Positions 31,889 through 40,670 of a stretch of 46,352 nt of DNA are shown here, in pieces. Where the stretch lies: NCBI RefSeq assembly GCF_900114635.1, contig NZ_FOTQ01000014.1, forward strand, positions 1-46,352, given 5' to 3'. The stretch comes from Shimia aestuarii (GTDB lineage Bacteria; Pseudomonadota; Alphaproteobacteria; Rhodobacterales; Rhodobacteraceae). Numbering within the stretch: the first letter of the stretch is position 1; each line of letters begins with the position of its first letter. Both the position numbers and the translations under genes were made by a program. The notes below the pieces were generated by a model that ran no database searches, was not told the origin of the DNA, and was given only the letters and a program-made list of their open reading frames with translations.

Positions 31889-33067
31889 TCAGCCCTCGCC
31901 CTGACGCCTGACCGGCGGCAGCGCGGTCATGGTAAAGGGCGGGCTTGGTGCACCGTCGATCAGCATGCGCACAAACGCGCGGTGATTGGGCTGATTGATC
32001 AGGTCACGTGTATCGACGCCACCAAGTTGTGCAGACAGCATTGGTGCATCTGCCGCGCCGATGCGGAAAGTGATCATCGTCCCGACTTTGCCCAGCACGG
32101 ACGCCAGAACATTTGCCGCGGTCTGGCTGGTATGCTGTTGAGCAAGGATGACCCCCAGCCCATATTTGCGGGTCTCCGACAGGAGATCGGCGAGAGAATC
32201 CGTGGTGAAGCTGTGGAACTCATCGATATAGAGAAAGAAAGGTCGTCGCATATGACCGGGTGTCATCGTTCGAGTAAAGGCCCCATGGATTAAGCTGGAA
32301 ACCAAGAGACCACCCAGGACATTCGCGATGTCCGAGCCGAGGCGACCGCGGGCAAGATTGACAATCAGGACCTGGCCCTCATCCATGATTCGGCGCAGGC
32401 GCAGCGGTTCCGCCGGGTCGCAGATGGCGCGACGGATAACAGGATGCGACAGGAAGGCACCGAGCTTGTTGGCAATCGGTGCAATGCCGTCGGCGGCAGT
32501 TTTGTAGTTCATCGCTGGAAATTCCTTCTGCCAGAACTGCAGCAATTGCGGATCGGTGACCCGCGAGAGCGCTTCCGTCCGAAACTGGCGGTCCAGGAAC
32601 AGGGTCAGGATATCGCTGAGGTCTGCGCGCGGTTGGTCCAAGAGCACCAGAAGGGCCTGGCGGAGGAGGTGCTCCATCCGCACGCCCCAGGCTTCTGCCC
32701 ATTGCTTTTGGAACGTGTCGATCAAGCCGGAGGCCACGAGTGGTCGCAGGGCCGGAGATGTGCGTGTCAAAGGATTGTATCCATAGGGACTTGCGTCGTT
32801 CGCCACATCCCAATAGAGAGCCGCGTCTCCCAGTTCTGTGGCCAGTTCTTTTGCGAGGTCGCCATGCGGGTCGATCAGACAAAATCCCGTGCCCTGGCTC
32901 GCATCTTGTCGAGCCATGTTGGCAAGGAGCGTCGATTTGCCAGTGCCGGTTTGACCGAGGATGTAGCAATGCATCAGCCGGTCCGATATCCGCAGGCCGA
33001 AGCGAATATCGCCATAGCGGTAGTGCGCAAGTCCAAGCGTGGTGATGGGGCTGGCGTTTGACATCAT
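31889..33067 (-). CDS. VirD4/TraD-like coupling ATPase without membrane anchor
   Basis: 392 residues from ATG 33067 or 33064. The frame stays open to 33511, but that part has no family resemblance and runs antisense to the DUF3768 gene. Walker A GQTGTGKST lies at residues 38-46, preceded by HYRYGDIRFGLRISDRLMHC. FFLYIDEFHSFTTDSLADLL contains Walker B, followed by YGLGVILAQQHTSQTAANVL and the C-terminal TMITFRIGAADAPMLSAQLG typical of type IV coupling proteins and HerA-like pumps. No N-terminal transmembrane helices are present, unlike VirD4. It may pump DNA within the mobile element or serve a plasmid transfer system encoded elsewhere. Confidence 0.85.
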   Translation of the reverse strand: MMSNASPITTLGLAHYRYGDIRFGLRISDRLMHCYILGQTGTGKSTLLANMARQDASQGTGFCLIDPHGDLAKELATELGDAALYWDVANDASPYGYNPLTRTSPALRPLVASGLIDTFQKQWAEAWGVRMEHLLRQALLVLLDQPRADLSDILTLFLDRQFRTEALSRVTDPQLLQFWQKEFPAMNYKTAADGIAPIANKLGAFLSHPVIRRAICDPAEPLRLRRIMDEGQVLIVNLARGRLGSDIANVLGGLLVSSLIHGAFTRTMTPGHMRRPFFLYIDEFHSFTTDSLADLLSETRKYGLGVILAQQHTSQTAANVLASVLGKVGTMITFRIGAADAPMLSAQLGGVDTRDLINQPNHRAFVRMLIDGAPSPPFTMTALPPVRRQGEG

Positions 33068-33250
33068 CCTACTAGTGTCGCTGGAGAGTAGCATCCGGGA
33101 TACGCCCTGCGACCCATCCGCACTGACCGCGTCTGACCTGGAGTAGGAAACCGTCATCCAAAACGGCAGACTGGAGCCAGATTGTTCCTGTCTCCTTTCG
33201 AGGGGTGCGCCCGAAACCTTCGGGCGGCCACCCTGCGCAAGGAGACAAAG

Positions 33251-33778
33251 ATGGCAAATGAAATTGAGATCTGGGACATGGTCGGGGCCTATCCGACCTG
33301 CGGCAACTGCGGCTCGACCCACGTCGTCCGTGATGCCTGGGCAGAGTGGAGCGTGGCTGCGGGTGATTGGATTCTGAAGACCGTGTTCGACGACTTCGCC
33401 TGCGACCGATGCGGTGAACCCAACAAGCCGGTTTGGAAGCTCGACAAAGACTTCCGTACCAAGCGGATTGCGCGGCTCAATGACGCCACACGCCATGGCG
33501 AGCTCGAGCATGCCACGGTCGTAGTGACATCCGGAGTTCGGGCTTGGGGCGAGGATTTCTTACGCAAGGCCGCCCACGCGGTCATCGCGTTCGATGATTT
33601 TACCGAAGACAACGATCCGCATGGGGAGCGTGATTTCGGAGGCGTTGAAGTGGATGGCCAAAAGCTTTTTTGGAAAATCGACACCTTCGACCCGAAACTT
33701 GAGCGCCATTCGCTCGACGCGGCCAATCCCAACATCACCCACCGGGTGCTGACCATCATGCTGGCCAGCGAATACTGA
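33251..33778 (+). CDS. DUF3768 protein with N-terminal zinc-ribbon-like region
   Basis: 175 residues. Residues 1-60 carry two Cys pairs, YPTCGNCGS and DFACDRCGE, spaced like a zinc ribbon. Residues 70-175 are DUF3768 (RIARLNDATRHG, AFDDFTEDNDPHGERDFGGV, QKLFWKIDTFD, HRVLTIMLASEY). The copy at 15914-16303 lacks the Cys region. ATG 33251 has a clear AAGGAG site and the gene ends in a strong terminator. It is divergent from the coupling-ATPase gene. Function unknown; the ribbon hints at nucleic-acid or protein binding. Confidence 0.82.
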   Translation: MANEIEIWDMVGAYPTCGNCGSTHVVRDAWAEWSVAAGDWILKTVFDDFACDRCGEPNKPVWKLDKDFRTKRIARLNDATRHGELEHATVVVTSGVRAWGEDFLRKAAHAVIAFDDFTEDNDPHGERDFGGVEVDGQKLFWKIDTFDPKLERHSLDAANPNITHRVLTIMLASEY

Positions 33779-33782
33779 CCGC

Positions 33783-33808
33783 AAAGCCCGCCTCGAGAGG
33801 CGGGCTTT
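33783..33808 (+). terminator. Intrinsic terminator of the second DUF3768 gene
   Basis: AGCCCGCCTC (33785-33794) pairs with GAGGCGGGCT (33797-33806) around a 2-base loop, followed by TTTTC. It begins five bases after the stop codon. Confidence 0.9.
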
Positions 33809-33811
33809 TCT

Positions 33812-34534
33812 TGCGTGGGATCAAGATTGATCGGTTGAAGTCCACTTTGTGTCGAACCAGATAGGTCGATGTCTGGAAGCGAATCCGGCCCATTGCTGCC
33901 GACCTCTGATGGGCATCGCTGCCGAGTTGCGGCTCGTCAGAGCCGACATTCGCGGCAAGTGCATAGTTACAAGTGTAGTGGAGGTCTGGATCGCGGACTA
34001 TCCGGACCTGCGCGCGTACAGCGGATGTAGGTGCAGAAACCGCTAGATCTACCTCGCGCCCGCAGCAGCGGCGTTACGGTGACGCGGCGATTTTCCGTCG
34101 ACGGTTCGCTTAAACGGGTCCAACGCAGACGCCTCCAAACTCACTCTTTGTTGCGCCCCAGTCTTACAAATGCGGAACAGGACAAAAAGATGCTTACATG
34201 ATCTGAATAAACGATGTCAGGCGCGAAAAACCTTGCCGTAAAAGTTTTGATTGGCGGTGTTCAATAGAGAACTTTGGTGTTTGGATGAAGGCAATTCTGC
34301 CGTTGGCCTCCTGACGGCCCACGAGAACTGGGACCGCACAATTTACCTAAGGGCATACGTATTTGCACTGCATTTACGCAAAATCGGCAACGCGCAGGTA
34401 AAAACCTATAAGGCTACGAGATTCAGGGAAGGGTATATAGGTACCGATCTTCATAAGGAAACTCAACCTAGCCGAAGCAGTGACCAATACTTCAACTTGC
34501 CGTTCCACCAAGATGCGCCTGCCTCACGACACGA
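33812..34534. other. Gene-poor region between the recombinase module and the catabolic island
   Basis: No convincing gene in about 720 bp. Short plus-strand frames (33849-34046 and 34251-34607) lack ribosome-binding sites, known domains and GC-rich third positions. Base composition becomes more AT-rich after 34150. The region probably holds eroded sequence at a module boundary. Confidence 0.45.
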
Positions 34535-35269
34535 TTATTTGGATGGAACCCTCAGATCCGGGACCCAATTGTCTACTTCTGCTGCATGCGCTGCCTTCAT
34601 GTACTGAAAGAGTTCGTCTGAGGCAGCCGCAATGTCGGACTGGATTGCGTCTCTCGCCGCGTCGGCATCTCCTGCTTGCAATGCCGCCAAGCAGGCGCGA
34701 TGGAACTGCATTGAGCGTTGCCGACTTTGCGATGGTTGCTCGGCCGCGTCTATCAAGACAGGAAGCCTGAGATAAGGCCCAGACCGGAGCCATAGGTTTT
34801 CGATTATATGTAGCGCCACATCTGAGTGAGCCGCTTTGTAAATGGACCTGTGAAATGCCCAGTTCAGGGTAAGGTAGGTGTCTGCGTCACCCTTGGCCAA
34901 GGCGGCATCCATAGTATCGCATAGGTCCGACACCTCCTTGATTTCATCGGATGTGGCGCGATCGGCTGCAAGTTCTGCCGACAGGCCCTCAATCGCAGCT
35001 CTTAGGCGGTGGATGTCTTTTAGTTCCCCGACGGACAGATTGGGAATCATCAAAACTCTGTTGGGGCCTCTTACCAGAACAAATTCGGCCTCGAGACGAC
35101 TTAACGCATCTCTCACAGGTGTTGCACTTACTTCGAATTTTTCAACAAGCCGGCGGATGCTGAGTGCCTCACCGGGCGAGGCTTGCCCCGTCAGAAGGCT
35201 TTGCCGGATGCGCCGATAGATCGCGTCTTGAGTGGTCTCCTTCGAATTTTGTGATTTTGCATCAAACAT
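34535..35269 (-). CDS. GntR-family regulator, FCD (FadR) subfamily
   Basis: 244 residues. The winged helix at 15-80 reads AIYRRIRQSLLTGQASPGEA, then SIRRLVEKFEVSATPVRDAL with SRLEAEFVLVRGPNRVLMIP. The helical FCD ligand-binding domain lies at 90-230 and contains the metal-binding type pattern D-x3-H (NWAFHRSIYKAAHSDVALHI) plus a later His (QFHRACLAAL). FCD regulators sense organic acids and control adjacent catabolic genes. It is divergent from the SDR-TRAP-BKACE operon and is very probably its repressor. Confidence 0.88.
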   Translation of the reverse strand: MFDAKSQNSKETTQDAIYRRIRQSLLTGQASPGEALSIRRLVEKFEVSATPVRDALSRLEAEFVLVRGPNRVLMIPNLSVGELKDIHRLRAAIEGLSAELAADRATSDEIKEVSDLCDTMDAALAKGDADTYLTLNWAFHRSIYKAAHSDVALHIIENLWLRSGPYLRLPVLIDAAEQPSQSRQRSMQFHRACLAALQAGDADAARDAIQSDIAAASDELFQYMKAAHAAEVDNWVPDLRVPSK

Positions 35270-35304
35270 TTGGCGCTCTTCATCTGAAGGGAATTATCTA
35301 TTCT

Positions 35305-35391
35305 GTATACTCTGAAATCAATGCGACAGCAAGTAGTAGTCAAACTTATTGACAGATGTGACCTCATTCATCTACAAGTGTTATCACACTT
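35305..35391 (+). promoter_or_regulatory. Putative promoter and operators of the catabolic operon
   Basis: GTATAC (35305-35310, in CTGTATACTC) resembles the TGTATACA core bound by many GntR/FCD regulators. A promoter candidate is TTGACA (35349-35354) with TACAAG (35373-35378) at 18 bp. AAGTGT-TATC-ACACTT (35376-35391), a perfect-armed palindrome, overlaps the -10 box. One or both palindromes are likely operators for the divergent GntR protein. Confidence 0.5.
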
Positions 35392-35413
35392 AGGGTCGAG
35401 GTCCGATATCATC

Positions 35414-36130
35414 ATGTCCGAATATGTTCTGATTACAGGAGGTGCCCTGAACATAGGCGCATCGATCACTCAAAGAGCTATCGAAGACGGTCTTACGCCG
35501 ATTGTTCTGGACATTACCGCGCCCGAGGTGGACGGGGTCGAATTCCACCAGGTGGACCTTCTGGACCGTACAGCGACAGAGGCAGTGCTGGCCAAGGTGA
35601 CCGAAGGGCGGAAGATCAACCGACTTGTCAACAACGTTGGGATCGTGAAACCTTCCCTGCTGGCCGACCTGGACTTCGGCGATTTTGACACGATAATGCA
35701 TCTCAACCTGCGTTCGGCCATGCTGTGCGCCAAGGCAGTGCTGCCAGGTATGCGCGCGGATGGGTTCGGTCGGATCGTCAATACTGCAAGCCGGACGGTT
35801 CTGGGCAAGGAACGGCGCACCTTTTACGCTTCGAGCAAGGCAGCGCTGGTCGGCCTCGCGCGGACCTGGGCGATCGAGTTGGGACCTTTGGGCATAACGG
35901 CAAACGTCGTCGCTCCTGGCACGATCGGCACCTCGGCGTTTTTCCGGAACAACCCCGCGGATGAGCCGGAAACGCAGGCGATCATTGACGCCATTCCGGC
36001 CGGACGCATCGGCACCGCCGAGGATGTGTCGAATGCTGTCAGTTTCTTTTTGCAGGAACAGGCCGGGTTCGTGAACGGGCAGGTTCTTTATGTATGCGGC
36101 GGACTGACTGCCGGGCGCGCGCCGGTCTGA
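35414..36130 (+). CDS. Short-chain dehydrogenase/reductase (SDR)
   Basis: 238 residues. It has the nucleotide-binding motif TGGALNIG (8-15), NNVG (73-76), and catalytic Ser126, Tyr138 and Lys142 (YASSK). The C-terminal FVNGQVLYVCGGL is typical of classical SDRs. It is a NAD(P)-dependent oxidoreductase. The operon context suggests that it oxidises an imported beta-hydroxy acid (or similar alcohol) to the beta-keto acid used by BKACE; the substrate is inferred. ATG 35414 is chosen (MSEYVLITGG); the longer frame from 35321 crosses the promoter. It is the first gene of the island operon. Confidence 0.9.
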   Translation: MSEYVLITGGALNIGASITQRAIEDGLTPIVLDITAPEVDGVEFHQVDLLDRTATEAVLAKVTEGRKINRLVNNVGIVKPSLLADLDFGDFDTIMHLNLRSAMLCAKAVLPGMRADGFGRIVNTASRTVLGKERRTFYASSKAALVGLARTWAIELGPLGITANVVAPGTIGTSAFFRNNPADEPETQAIIDAIPAGRIGTAEDVSNAVSFFLQEQAGFVNGQVLYVCGGLTAGRAPV

Positions 36131-36180
36131 GCGCACATGGGCCGGGTCGAACCGGTGATGACCCCATAGGGAGAATAAGA

Positions 36181-38058
36181 ATGAAACAAGCTATTTCGAA
36201 ATACGGAATGATCGCGACGCCCATCATGCTTGCCATGGCGGCATTTCACGTATGGGTGGTGCTTGTCGGGGCGCCGCAGGTCTTTGTATTTCGCGGAACG
36301 CATTTGTTGTTTGGGCTGACACTGGTGTTCATCCTGTTTCCGCTGGTGCGCAAGGAATCGTCCCTGTTCCTGCCATCGCGCATCCTTGACGCCGGGCTGG
36401 TCGCGCTGACCATTGTAGTCATCGGGTACCTGTTTGTCGCAGAGGATTACATCTTACGCCGCTTTGCTCTTGTCTCCCCACTGAAACCCATTGACCTGTT
36501 CTTCGGCACGTCATTCGTATTGCTGGTGCTGGAAGCGGCACGCCGTACCGTGGGCATAGCACTGCCCCTGGTTGCGATAGCGTTCCTCGCCTTCGGCATG
36601 ATCAATGCAAACCTCAGCTGGTCGTATCTCGTTGATGTGAACTACCTGACGACCGAAGGCATCTTGGGCATTCCGATCAGCGTTTCGGCGACCTATATCA
36701 CGCTCTTTGTCCTGTTCGGGGCATTTGTCGAGAAATCTGGTGCCGGGCAATTGTTCATCGATTTCGCCATGGCGATTGCAGGGGCGTCAACCGGCGGTCC
36801 GGCCAAGGTGGCCTGCCTGACCAGCGCGCTGTTCGGAAGCATTTCCGGCAGTTCCACTGCAAATGTCATGACCACGGGAACTTTCACCATCCCTCTGATG
36901 AAGCGGCTGGGATACAGGCCACATTTCGCCGGTGCGGTTGAGGCGGTCGCATCGACCGGCGGCCAAATCATGCCGCCGATCATGGGAGCAGCGGCTTTTG
37001 TCATGGCCGAGTTCATGGGGGTCAGCTATCTGACAGTGCTGAAAATCGCGCTTGTTCCTGCCATGCTCTATTTTGTCGCCGTGTTCTTTGCGATCCATTT
37101 CGAAGCCAAGCGGATGAACCTGCGCGGCATGGACCGGGCCGACTTGCCGGACCTGCGCGAGGTGATCTTTAAGCGCGGCCATCAAATATTGCCGCTTGTC
37201 ATTATTGTTGGCACCCTTCTTGTCGGTTACAGCGCACCATACGCAGCTCTGATCGGCATGGCATCAGTCTTTCCGATCGCAGCTTTGCGGCGTGAGACAC
37301 GCAGCGCGGTTACGCTTGCCAATTTTGTTGATGCCGTTACCTCGGGAATTCGCAATTCTCTGCAAGTGATCATGGCATGCGCATCGGCAGGGATTGTAGT
37401 TGGTGTAATCGGTTTCAGCGGTATCGGCATCGAGTTTACAGAGCTTGTTTCGGCCGCTGCACGCGACAACCTGGTGCTTGCGCTTGTGCTGACGGCCATT
37501 GCCGGGGTCATTCTTGGCATGGGATTGCCGACGACGCCCGCATATATCGTGCAGGTGGCATTGCTCGTGCCCGGCCTCGTTGCACTGGGGGTCCGGCTGG
37601 AAGCCGCGCATCTCTTCGTGCTCTATTTCGCCAGCCTTTCAGTCATCACGCCGCCGGTTGCGATTAGCCTCTTCGCCGCCAACAGCATCTCTGGGGGCAA
37701 GCTGCTACCTTCCAGCATCGCTGCACTGAAGTTGGCCGCGACTGGATACGTGGTGCCGTTCATGGCCGTCTTCGGTCTGCCGTTGTTGCTGATCGGAACG
37801 GGGATGCAGATCTTAATTACGGTCTCTACAGCCCTGATCGGCGTGATCGGCCTGTCGGCGGGACTACACGGTTTCTTTTTGACGCGCTGCAATCTGCTGG
37901 AACGCCTGACGCTAGTCGCGTTCTCTCTTGTGCTGATGATGCCCGGCGTCTGGTTCAACGTTCTTGGGCTGTGCGGCGCATCCATCATTCTGATCGTGCA
38001 AGTTCTGCGCCGCAGAGCCGCCCCGACACAATCAACCCCAGCGTCTGACAGTGTCTGA
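36181..38058 (+). CDS. TRAP transporter fused small/large permease (TAXI type)
   Basis: 625 residues with many hydrophobic helices. The N-terminal part holds the small-subunit-like helices and the rest the DctM-like core. Signatures include TGGPAKVACLTSALFGSISGSS, VEAVASTGGQIMPPIMGAAA, MGLPTTPAYIVQVALLVPGL and SVITPPVAISLFAANSISGG. Such fused permeases pair with TAXI-type binding proteins, as encoded immediately downstream. The pair forms a sodium-driven (by family analogy) organic-acid importer in the inner membrane. ATG 36181 follows GGGAGAATAAG. Confidence 0.93.
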   Translation: MKQAISKYGMIATPIMLAMAAFHVWVVLVGAPQVFVFRGTHLLFGLTLVFILFPLVRKESSLFLPSRILDAGLVALTIVVIGYLFVAEDYILRRFALVSPLKPIDLFFGTSFVLLVLEAARRTVGIALPLVAIAFLAFGMINANLSWSYLVDVNYLTTEGILGIPISVSATYITLFVLFGAFVEKSGAGQLFIDFAMAIAGASTGGPAKVACLTSALFGSISGSSTANVMTTGTFTIPLMKRLGYRPHFAGAVEAVASTGGQIMPPIMGAAAFVMAEFMGVSYLTVLKIALVPAMLYFVAVFFAIHFEAKRMNLRGMDRADLPDLREVIFKRGHQILPLVIIVGTLLVGYSAPYAALIGMASVFPIAALRRETRSAVTLANFVDAVTSGIRNSLQVIMACASAGIVVGVIGFSGIGIEFTELVSAAARDNLVLALVLTAIAGVILGMGLPTTPAYIVQVALLVPGLVALGVRLEAAHLFVLYFASLSVITPPVAISLFAANSISGGKLLPSSIAALKLAATGYVVPFMAVFGLPLLLIGTGMQILITVSTALIGVIGLSAGLHGFFLTRCNLLERLTLVAFSLVLMMPGVWFNVLGLCGASIILIVQVLRRRAAPTQSTPASDSV

Positions 38059-38089
38059 CATATTACCAACCAACCGGAGGAGTAAATCA

Positions 38090-39028
38090 ATGAAACTTAT
38101 CAAATCAATTGCGGTAGCAACTGCATTTACGGCGGCATCGACCGGAGCACAGGCGGAAGACCTTGTGTTCCTGACCGGAAGCCAGGGCGGCACCTGGTTC
38201 CCGATGGGCGCCGCGATGTCGTCGCAAATTACCGAGCGCCAGCCCGACCTTTCCATTCAGGTGCGCCCGGGCGCCAGCCTGTCCAACGTCGTCGCCGTGG
38301 AAACCGGTCAGGCGCAACTGGCACTCGGCAGCTCGATTTCGACTGTCGATGCGATCAATGGGGTCGGCAGCTTCGATACCGCCGTTACCAATGTCTGCAA
38401 CATCGCCAAGCTCTATCAGTTTATTGTGCAGGTCGTCGCGGTTGACATGGAAATGGATAGCCCGGCCGATTTCGAAGGCCGCGCCATGTCTGTCAATCCG
38501 CGCGGGAACGCCTCGGAAGTGACGGCGCAAATGGTTCTGGGCACATTCGGCGTGACCTATGACGATCTGTCCAAAGTCAACTTCGCCGCTATGTCGGACC
38601 AAGCCAACATGATGAAAGACGGTCAGGTTGACGGCTTCATCCAGACAACCACGGTCCCGGCAGGTGTTGTGATGGATATTGCTGCATCGCGTGATGTAAA
38701 GCTTCTCCCCATTCCCGAAGAGAATGTCGCGGCACTGACCGCACAGAATGCTGGTTTCCGCCCATACGTCATCCCTGCAGGCAGTTACCCGTTCCAAGAT
38801 GAAGACGTTCCGACCGCTGCATTTGGCACACATATCATGACTGGCTGTGATCAGGACGAAGAACTGATCTACAACATCACCAAAGATCTGGCCGAGACCA
38901 TGTCAGAAGTCGCCGTGTCTGTCGCCGCGCTGAAAGAAGTCGATGTGGCACAAATGGCCGAGGACATTGGTGTGCCGCTGCACCCCGGTGCCGAACGCTA
39001 CTACCGTGAAGTTGGTGTTCTTCAATAA
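38090..39028 (+). CDS. TAXI-family TRAP solute-binding protein
   Basis: 312 residues. A signal peptide (MKLIKSIAVATAFTAASTGA, cleavage after AQA) sends it to the periplasm. The mature part has TAXI features: FLTGSQGGTWFPMGAAMSSQ, SLSNVVAVETGQAQLALGSS, GRAMSVNPRGNASEVTAQMV and MKDGQVDGFIQTTTVPAG. It should deliver the substrate to the fused permease. ATG 38090 has an ideal GGAGGAG site. A strong hairpin follows the gene (39034-39060), which may keep its mRNA level above that of the downstream enzymes. Confidence 0.92.
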   Translation: MKLIKSIAVATAFTAASTGAQAEDLVFLTGSQGGTWFPMGAAMSSQITERQPDLSIQVRPGASLSNVVAVETGQAQLALGSSISTVDAINGVGSFDTAVTNVCNIAKLYQFIVQVVAVDMEMDSPADFEGRAMSVNPRGNASEVTAQMVLGTFGVTYDDLSKVNFAAMSDQANMMKDGQVDGFIQTTTVPAGVVMDIAASRDVKLLPIPEENVAALTAQNAGFRPYVIPAGSYPFQDEDVPTAAFGTHIMTGCDQDEELIYNITKDLAETMSEVAVSVAALKEVDVAQMAEDIGVPLHPGAERYYREVGVLQ

Positions 39029-39033
39029 ATTAC

Positions 39034-39065
39034 TGTCCCGCGGGCCTTGCCCGCGGGACATTTTG
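39034..39065 (+). terminator. Intergenic hairpin between binding-protein gene and BKACE gene
   Basis: TGTCCCGCGGG (39034-39044) pairs perfectly with CCCGCGGGACA (39050-39060), followed by TTTTG. The downstream genes run in the same direction, so partial termination or 3'-end protection within the operon is likely. Confidence 0.75.
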
Positions 39066-39083
39066 ATCTGACCGGAGAAAGTC

Positions 39084-39992
39084 ATGCAATCCAAGGTTAT
39101 TATCACCGCGGCCGTAACGGGCAATATCGTTAAGCCTGAACAGCATCCTGACCTTCCGATTACGCCCGAACAGATCCTACAAGCTGTTCTGGACAGTGAA
39201 AAAGCTGGAGCCGCTATTGCGCATATTCATGTGCGCGATCCCAAAACCGGAAGTCCCAGCATGGATCTTGGGCTTTATCGAGAGGTGGTCGAAGGCATCC
39301 GGGCCGAAGACTCGGACATCCTGATCAACCTGACCACTGGGCCAGGAGGACGGTTCGTTCCCACCCCCGGCAATCCAAGGGTTCCTGATGTGGGAACGAC
39401 GCTCTTGCCGCCCGAAAAACGCGTCGAACATATCGCCGAGTTGAAACCGGATATCTGTACGTTGGACTTGAACACCATGTACTCCGGCAATTCGGTCGTG
39501 ATCAACACCCCGGACAATGTGCGCGTAATGGCGGGCATCATACGCGAGGCGGGGGTTCTGCCGGAACTGGAATGTTTCGACACCGGTGACCTGCATCTAG
39601 CCAGAGATCTGCTAGAGGACGGAACACTGGATTCACCGCCAATGTTCCAACTGGTGATGGGAGCGAAATACGGATTTAACGCCGCACCGGACACGTTGCT
39701 TTACGCGCGAAATCTGTTGCCGAAAGCTGCGAACTGGGCTGCTTTCGGGATTGGGCGGATGGAATTCCCCGTTGTCGCTGCTGCCTACATCGCGGGTGGG
39801 CATGTTCGCGTGGGTATGGAGGACAACATTTATATTTCACGGGGACGATTGACCAAAGGCAACGGAGAACTGGTTGCCAAGGCAAAGCAGCTTGTCACAA
39901 TGCTGGGAGGCAGTGTCGCGACGCCAGACGACGCGCGACAAATATTGGGCTTGGCGAACACGGCTTCGCACCCCGCTCCGCAACTGGCCTGA
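39084..39992 (+). CDS. Beta-keto acid cleavage enzyme (BKACE, DUF849)
   Basis: 302 residues, TIM-barrel BKACE family. It has the metal-binding HIHVRD (His47, His49, Arg51), LINLTTGPGGRFVPTPGNPR, TLDLNTMYSGN, and PELECFDTGDLHLA with the conserved Glu. FGIGRMEFPVVAAAYIAGGH and VRVGMEDNIYISRGRLTKGN are further family boxes. Members condense a beta-keto acid with acetyl-CoA, giving acetoacetate and a CoA ester. The substrate side chain cannot be read off. The adjacent CoA-transferase genes fit recycling of acetoacetate. Intact. Confidence 0.93.
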   Translation: MQSKVIITAAVTGNIVKPEQHPDLPITPEQILQAVLDSEKAGAAIAHIHVRDPKTGSPSMDLGLYREVVEGIRAEDSDILINLTTGPGGRFVPTPGNPRVPDVGTTLLPPEKRVEHIAELKPDICTLDLNTMYSGNSVVINTPDNVRVMAGIIREAGVLPELECFDTGDLHLARDLLEDGTLDSPPMFQLVMGAKYGFNAAPDTLLYARNLLPKAANWAAFGIGRMEFPVVAAAYIAGGHVRVGMEDNIYISRGRLTKGNGELVAKAKQLVTMLGGSVATPDDARQILGLANTASHPAPQLA

Positions 39993-40016
39993 CGTCACCG
40001 TCATGAAAGCAATCTC

Positions 40017-40670
40017 ATGAAACCGGTTCTCTCCCCAGCAGAGGTGGCCGCTCAGGTGCAAGACGGCGCGCGCATCATGATTGGCGGGTTCATGGGCGTG
40101 GGCAGCCCGCATCGTATGATTGACGCGCTCGTCGCGCGAAACCTGTCCGACCTGACGATAATCGCCAATGATACAGCGATGCCAGGGTACGCCATCGGCA
40201 AATTGATAGCAGCCGGATGTGTGTCGCACCTGATCGTGTCACATATCGGGACAAACCCGCAAACGCAGACCCGTGTGATCGAAGAGGAAATCTCGATTGA
40301 ACTCGTCCCGCAGGGCACCCTGATCGAACGCATTCGTGCCGGTGGCGCGGGTCTGGGCGGGGTTTTGACGGCAACTGGACTGGGGACGGAAGTCTCCAAA
40401 GACAAACAGGTCGTCACCGTAGAAAACCGCGCCTATCTTTTGGAAACGCCGCTCAAGGCCGATGTCGCGCTGATTGCCGCGCAGCAAGCTGACTATCTGG
40501 GAAATCTCATCTACACGCTGACCGCCCAAAACTTCAATCCGACCATGGCAATGGCCGCGGACACGGTCATCGCCGAAACAAATTCCATTGTGCCGGTTGG
40601 CGTTATTTCGCCGGACGCGGTTCGAACGCCTGGTTGCTTGGTCGACTATCTGCTGGAAAGGCCGATCTGA
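40017..40670 (+). CDS. 3-oxoacid CoA-transferase subunit A
   Basis: 217 residues, AtoD/ScoA-like. It has MIGGFMGVGSPHRMIDALVA (the GGF...G signature), TIIANDTAMPGYAIGKLIAA, and TLIERIRAGGAGLGGVLTAT with GLGT. Subunit A binds the CoA partner of the catalytic B subunit and would activate the acetoacetate released by BKACE. Its stop overlaps the start of subunit B (TGATGG at 40668-40673). This subunit is intact although subunit B is broken. Confidence 0.9.
   Translation: MKPVLSPAEVAAQVQDGARIMIGGFMGVGSPHRMIDALVARNLSDLTIIANDTAMPGYAIGKLIAAGCVSHLIVSHIGTNPQTQTRVIEEEISIELVPQGTLIERIRAGGAGLGGVLTATGLGTEVSKDKQVVTVENRAYLLETPLKADVALIAAQQADYLGNLIYTLTAQNFNPTMAMAADTVIAETNSIVPVGVISPDAVRTPGCLVDYLLERPI

Noticed and set aside
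33068..33511. N-terminal extension of the coupling-ATPase frame
   Set aside because: It is antisense to the DUF3768 gene promoter and 5' half, and shows no family resemblance. ATGs at 33064/33067 fit the domain start.
33849..34607. Two short plus-strand frames before the GntR gene
   Set aside because: No domain, no ribosome-binding site and no coding-like third-position bias. The second overlaps the 3' end of the GntR gene in antisense.
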